Positions 14,660 through 14,675 of a DNA stretch of 14,675 nucleotides are shown in pieces. The stretch is from Bacteroidota bacterium (lineage in GTDB: Bacteria > Bacteroidota > Ignavibacteria > Kapaibacteriales > Kapaibacteriaceae), in NCBI GenBank assembly GCA_003488525.1, contig DNLG01000049.1, forward strand, positions 8,201 through 22,875. The letters are read 5' to 3'. Below the pieces are notes generated by a model. The model saw nothing but the letters and a program-made list of their open reading frames with translations, was not told the origin of the DNA and did not search any database. The first letter of the stretch is position 1. The number at the start of each line of letters is the position of its first letter. The position numbers and the translations under genes are program-made.

Positions 14660-14675
14660 GAAGAGAAGTACGGAA

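Overview
The window reads as chromosomal core-genome DNA of a moderately GC-rich bacterium. Genes are densely packed on both strands and no gap of 300 bases or more lacks a gene. I see no transposase, integrase, phage gene, CRISPR array or toxin-antitoxin pair. The PD40 beta-propeller repeats (SSDRxGGxGGxDIW type), the lipoprotein ending in a YWFAEKIGVVKME-like segment, and the HAO/ACMSD/SDR neighbourhood suggest the Bacteroidota/Chlorobi (FCB) side of the tree, perhaps an Ignavibacteria- or Kapabacteria-like lineage. That placement is an inference from gene style; no phylogenetic marker was computed.

Layout. (1) 1-1742, plus strand: the 3' part of a DsbD-type thiol-disulfide transporter with a C-terminal thioredoxin domain, then a GNAT acetyltransferase 8 nt later. 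(2) 1723-2613, minus strand: panC, whose 3' end overlaps the acetyltransferase gene by 20 nt. (3) 2674-7539, plus strand: a compact run of ilvE, recG, queE and a secreted PD40 propeller protein, with 1-20 nt junctions, probably one transcript. (4) 7545-10116, minus strand: an uncharacterised lipoprotein, tRNA-Ser(UGA), and the two-gene unit HAO then ACMSD (3-hydroxyanthranilate dioxygenase and aminocarboxymuconate semialdehyde decarboxylase). (5) 10178-10969, plus strand: a short-chain dehydrogenase-like protein divergent from HAO. A perfect 9-bp inverted repeat lies midway between the two starts. (6) 10970-14659, plus strand: an unusual non-coding/leader region full of DnaA-box-like 9-mers, followed by ftsQ, ftsA and ftsZ.

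Functional links. HAO and ACMSD are consecutive steps of the lower kynurenine (tryptophan) pathway. Having ACMSD points to degradation through 2-aminomuconate semialdehyde rather than only to quinolinate/NAD synthesis. panC and ilvE both draw on the 2-ketoisovalerate node (pantothenate versus valine) and are divergently transcribed. ftsQ-ftsA-ftsZ is the end of the classical division cluster, here without mur/ddl genes directly upstream.

The points most worth following up are the DnaA-box cluster in front of ftsQ (candidate replication origin or DnaA-controlled division promoter), the FtsZ tail with two separate C-terminal-peptide-like motifs, the symmetric operator-like palindrome between HAO and the SDR gene, and the SDR lacking the YxxxK catalytic pair.
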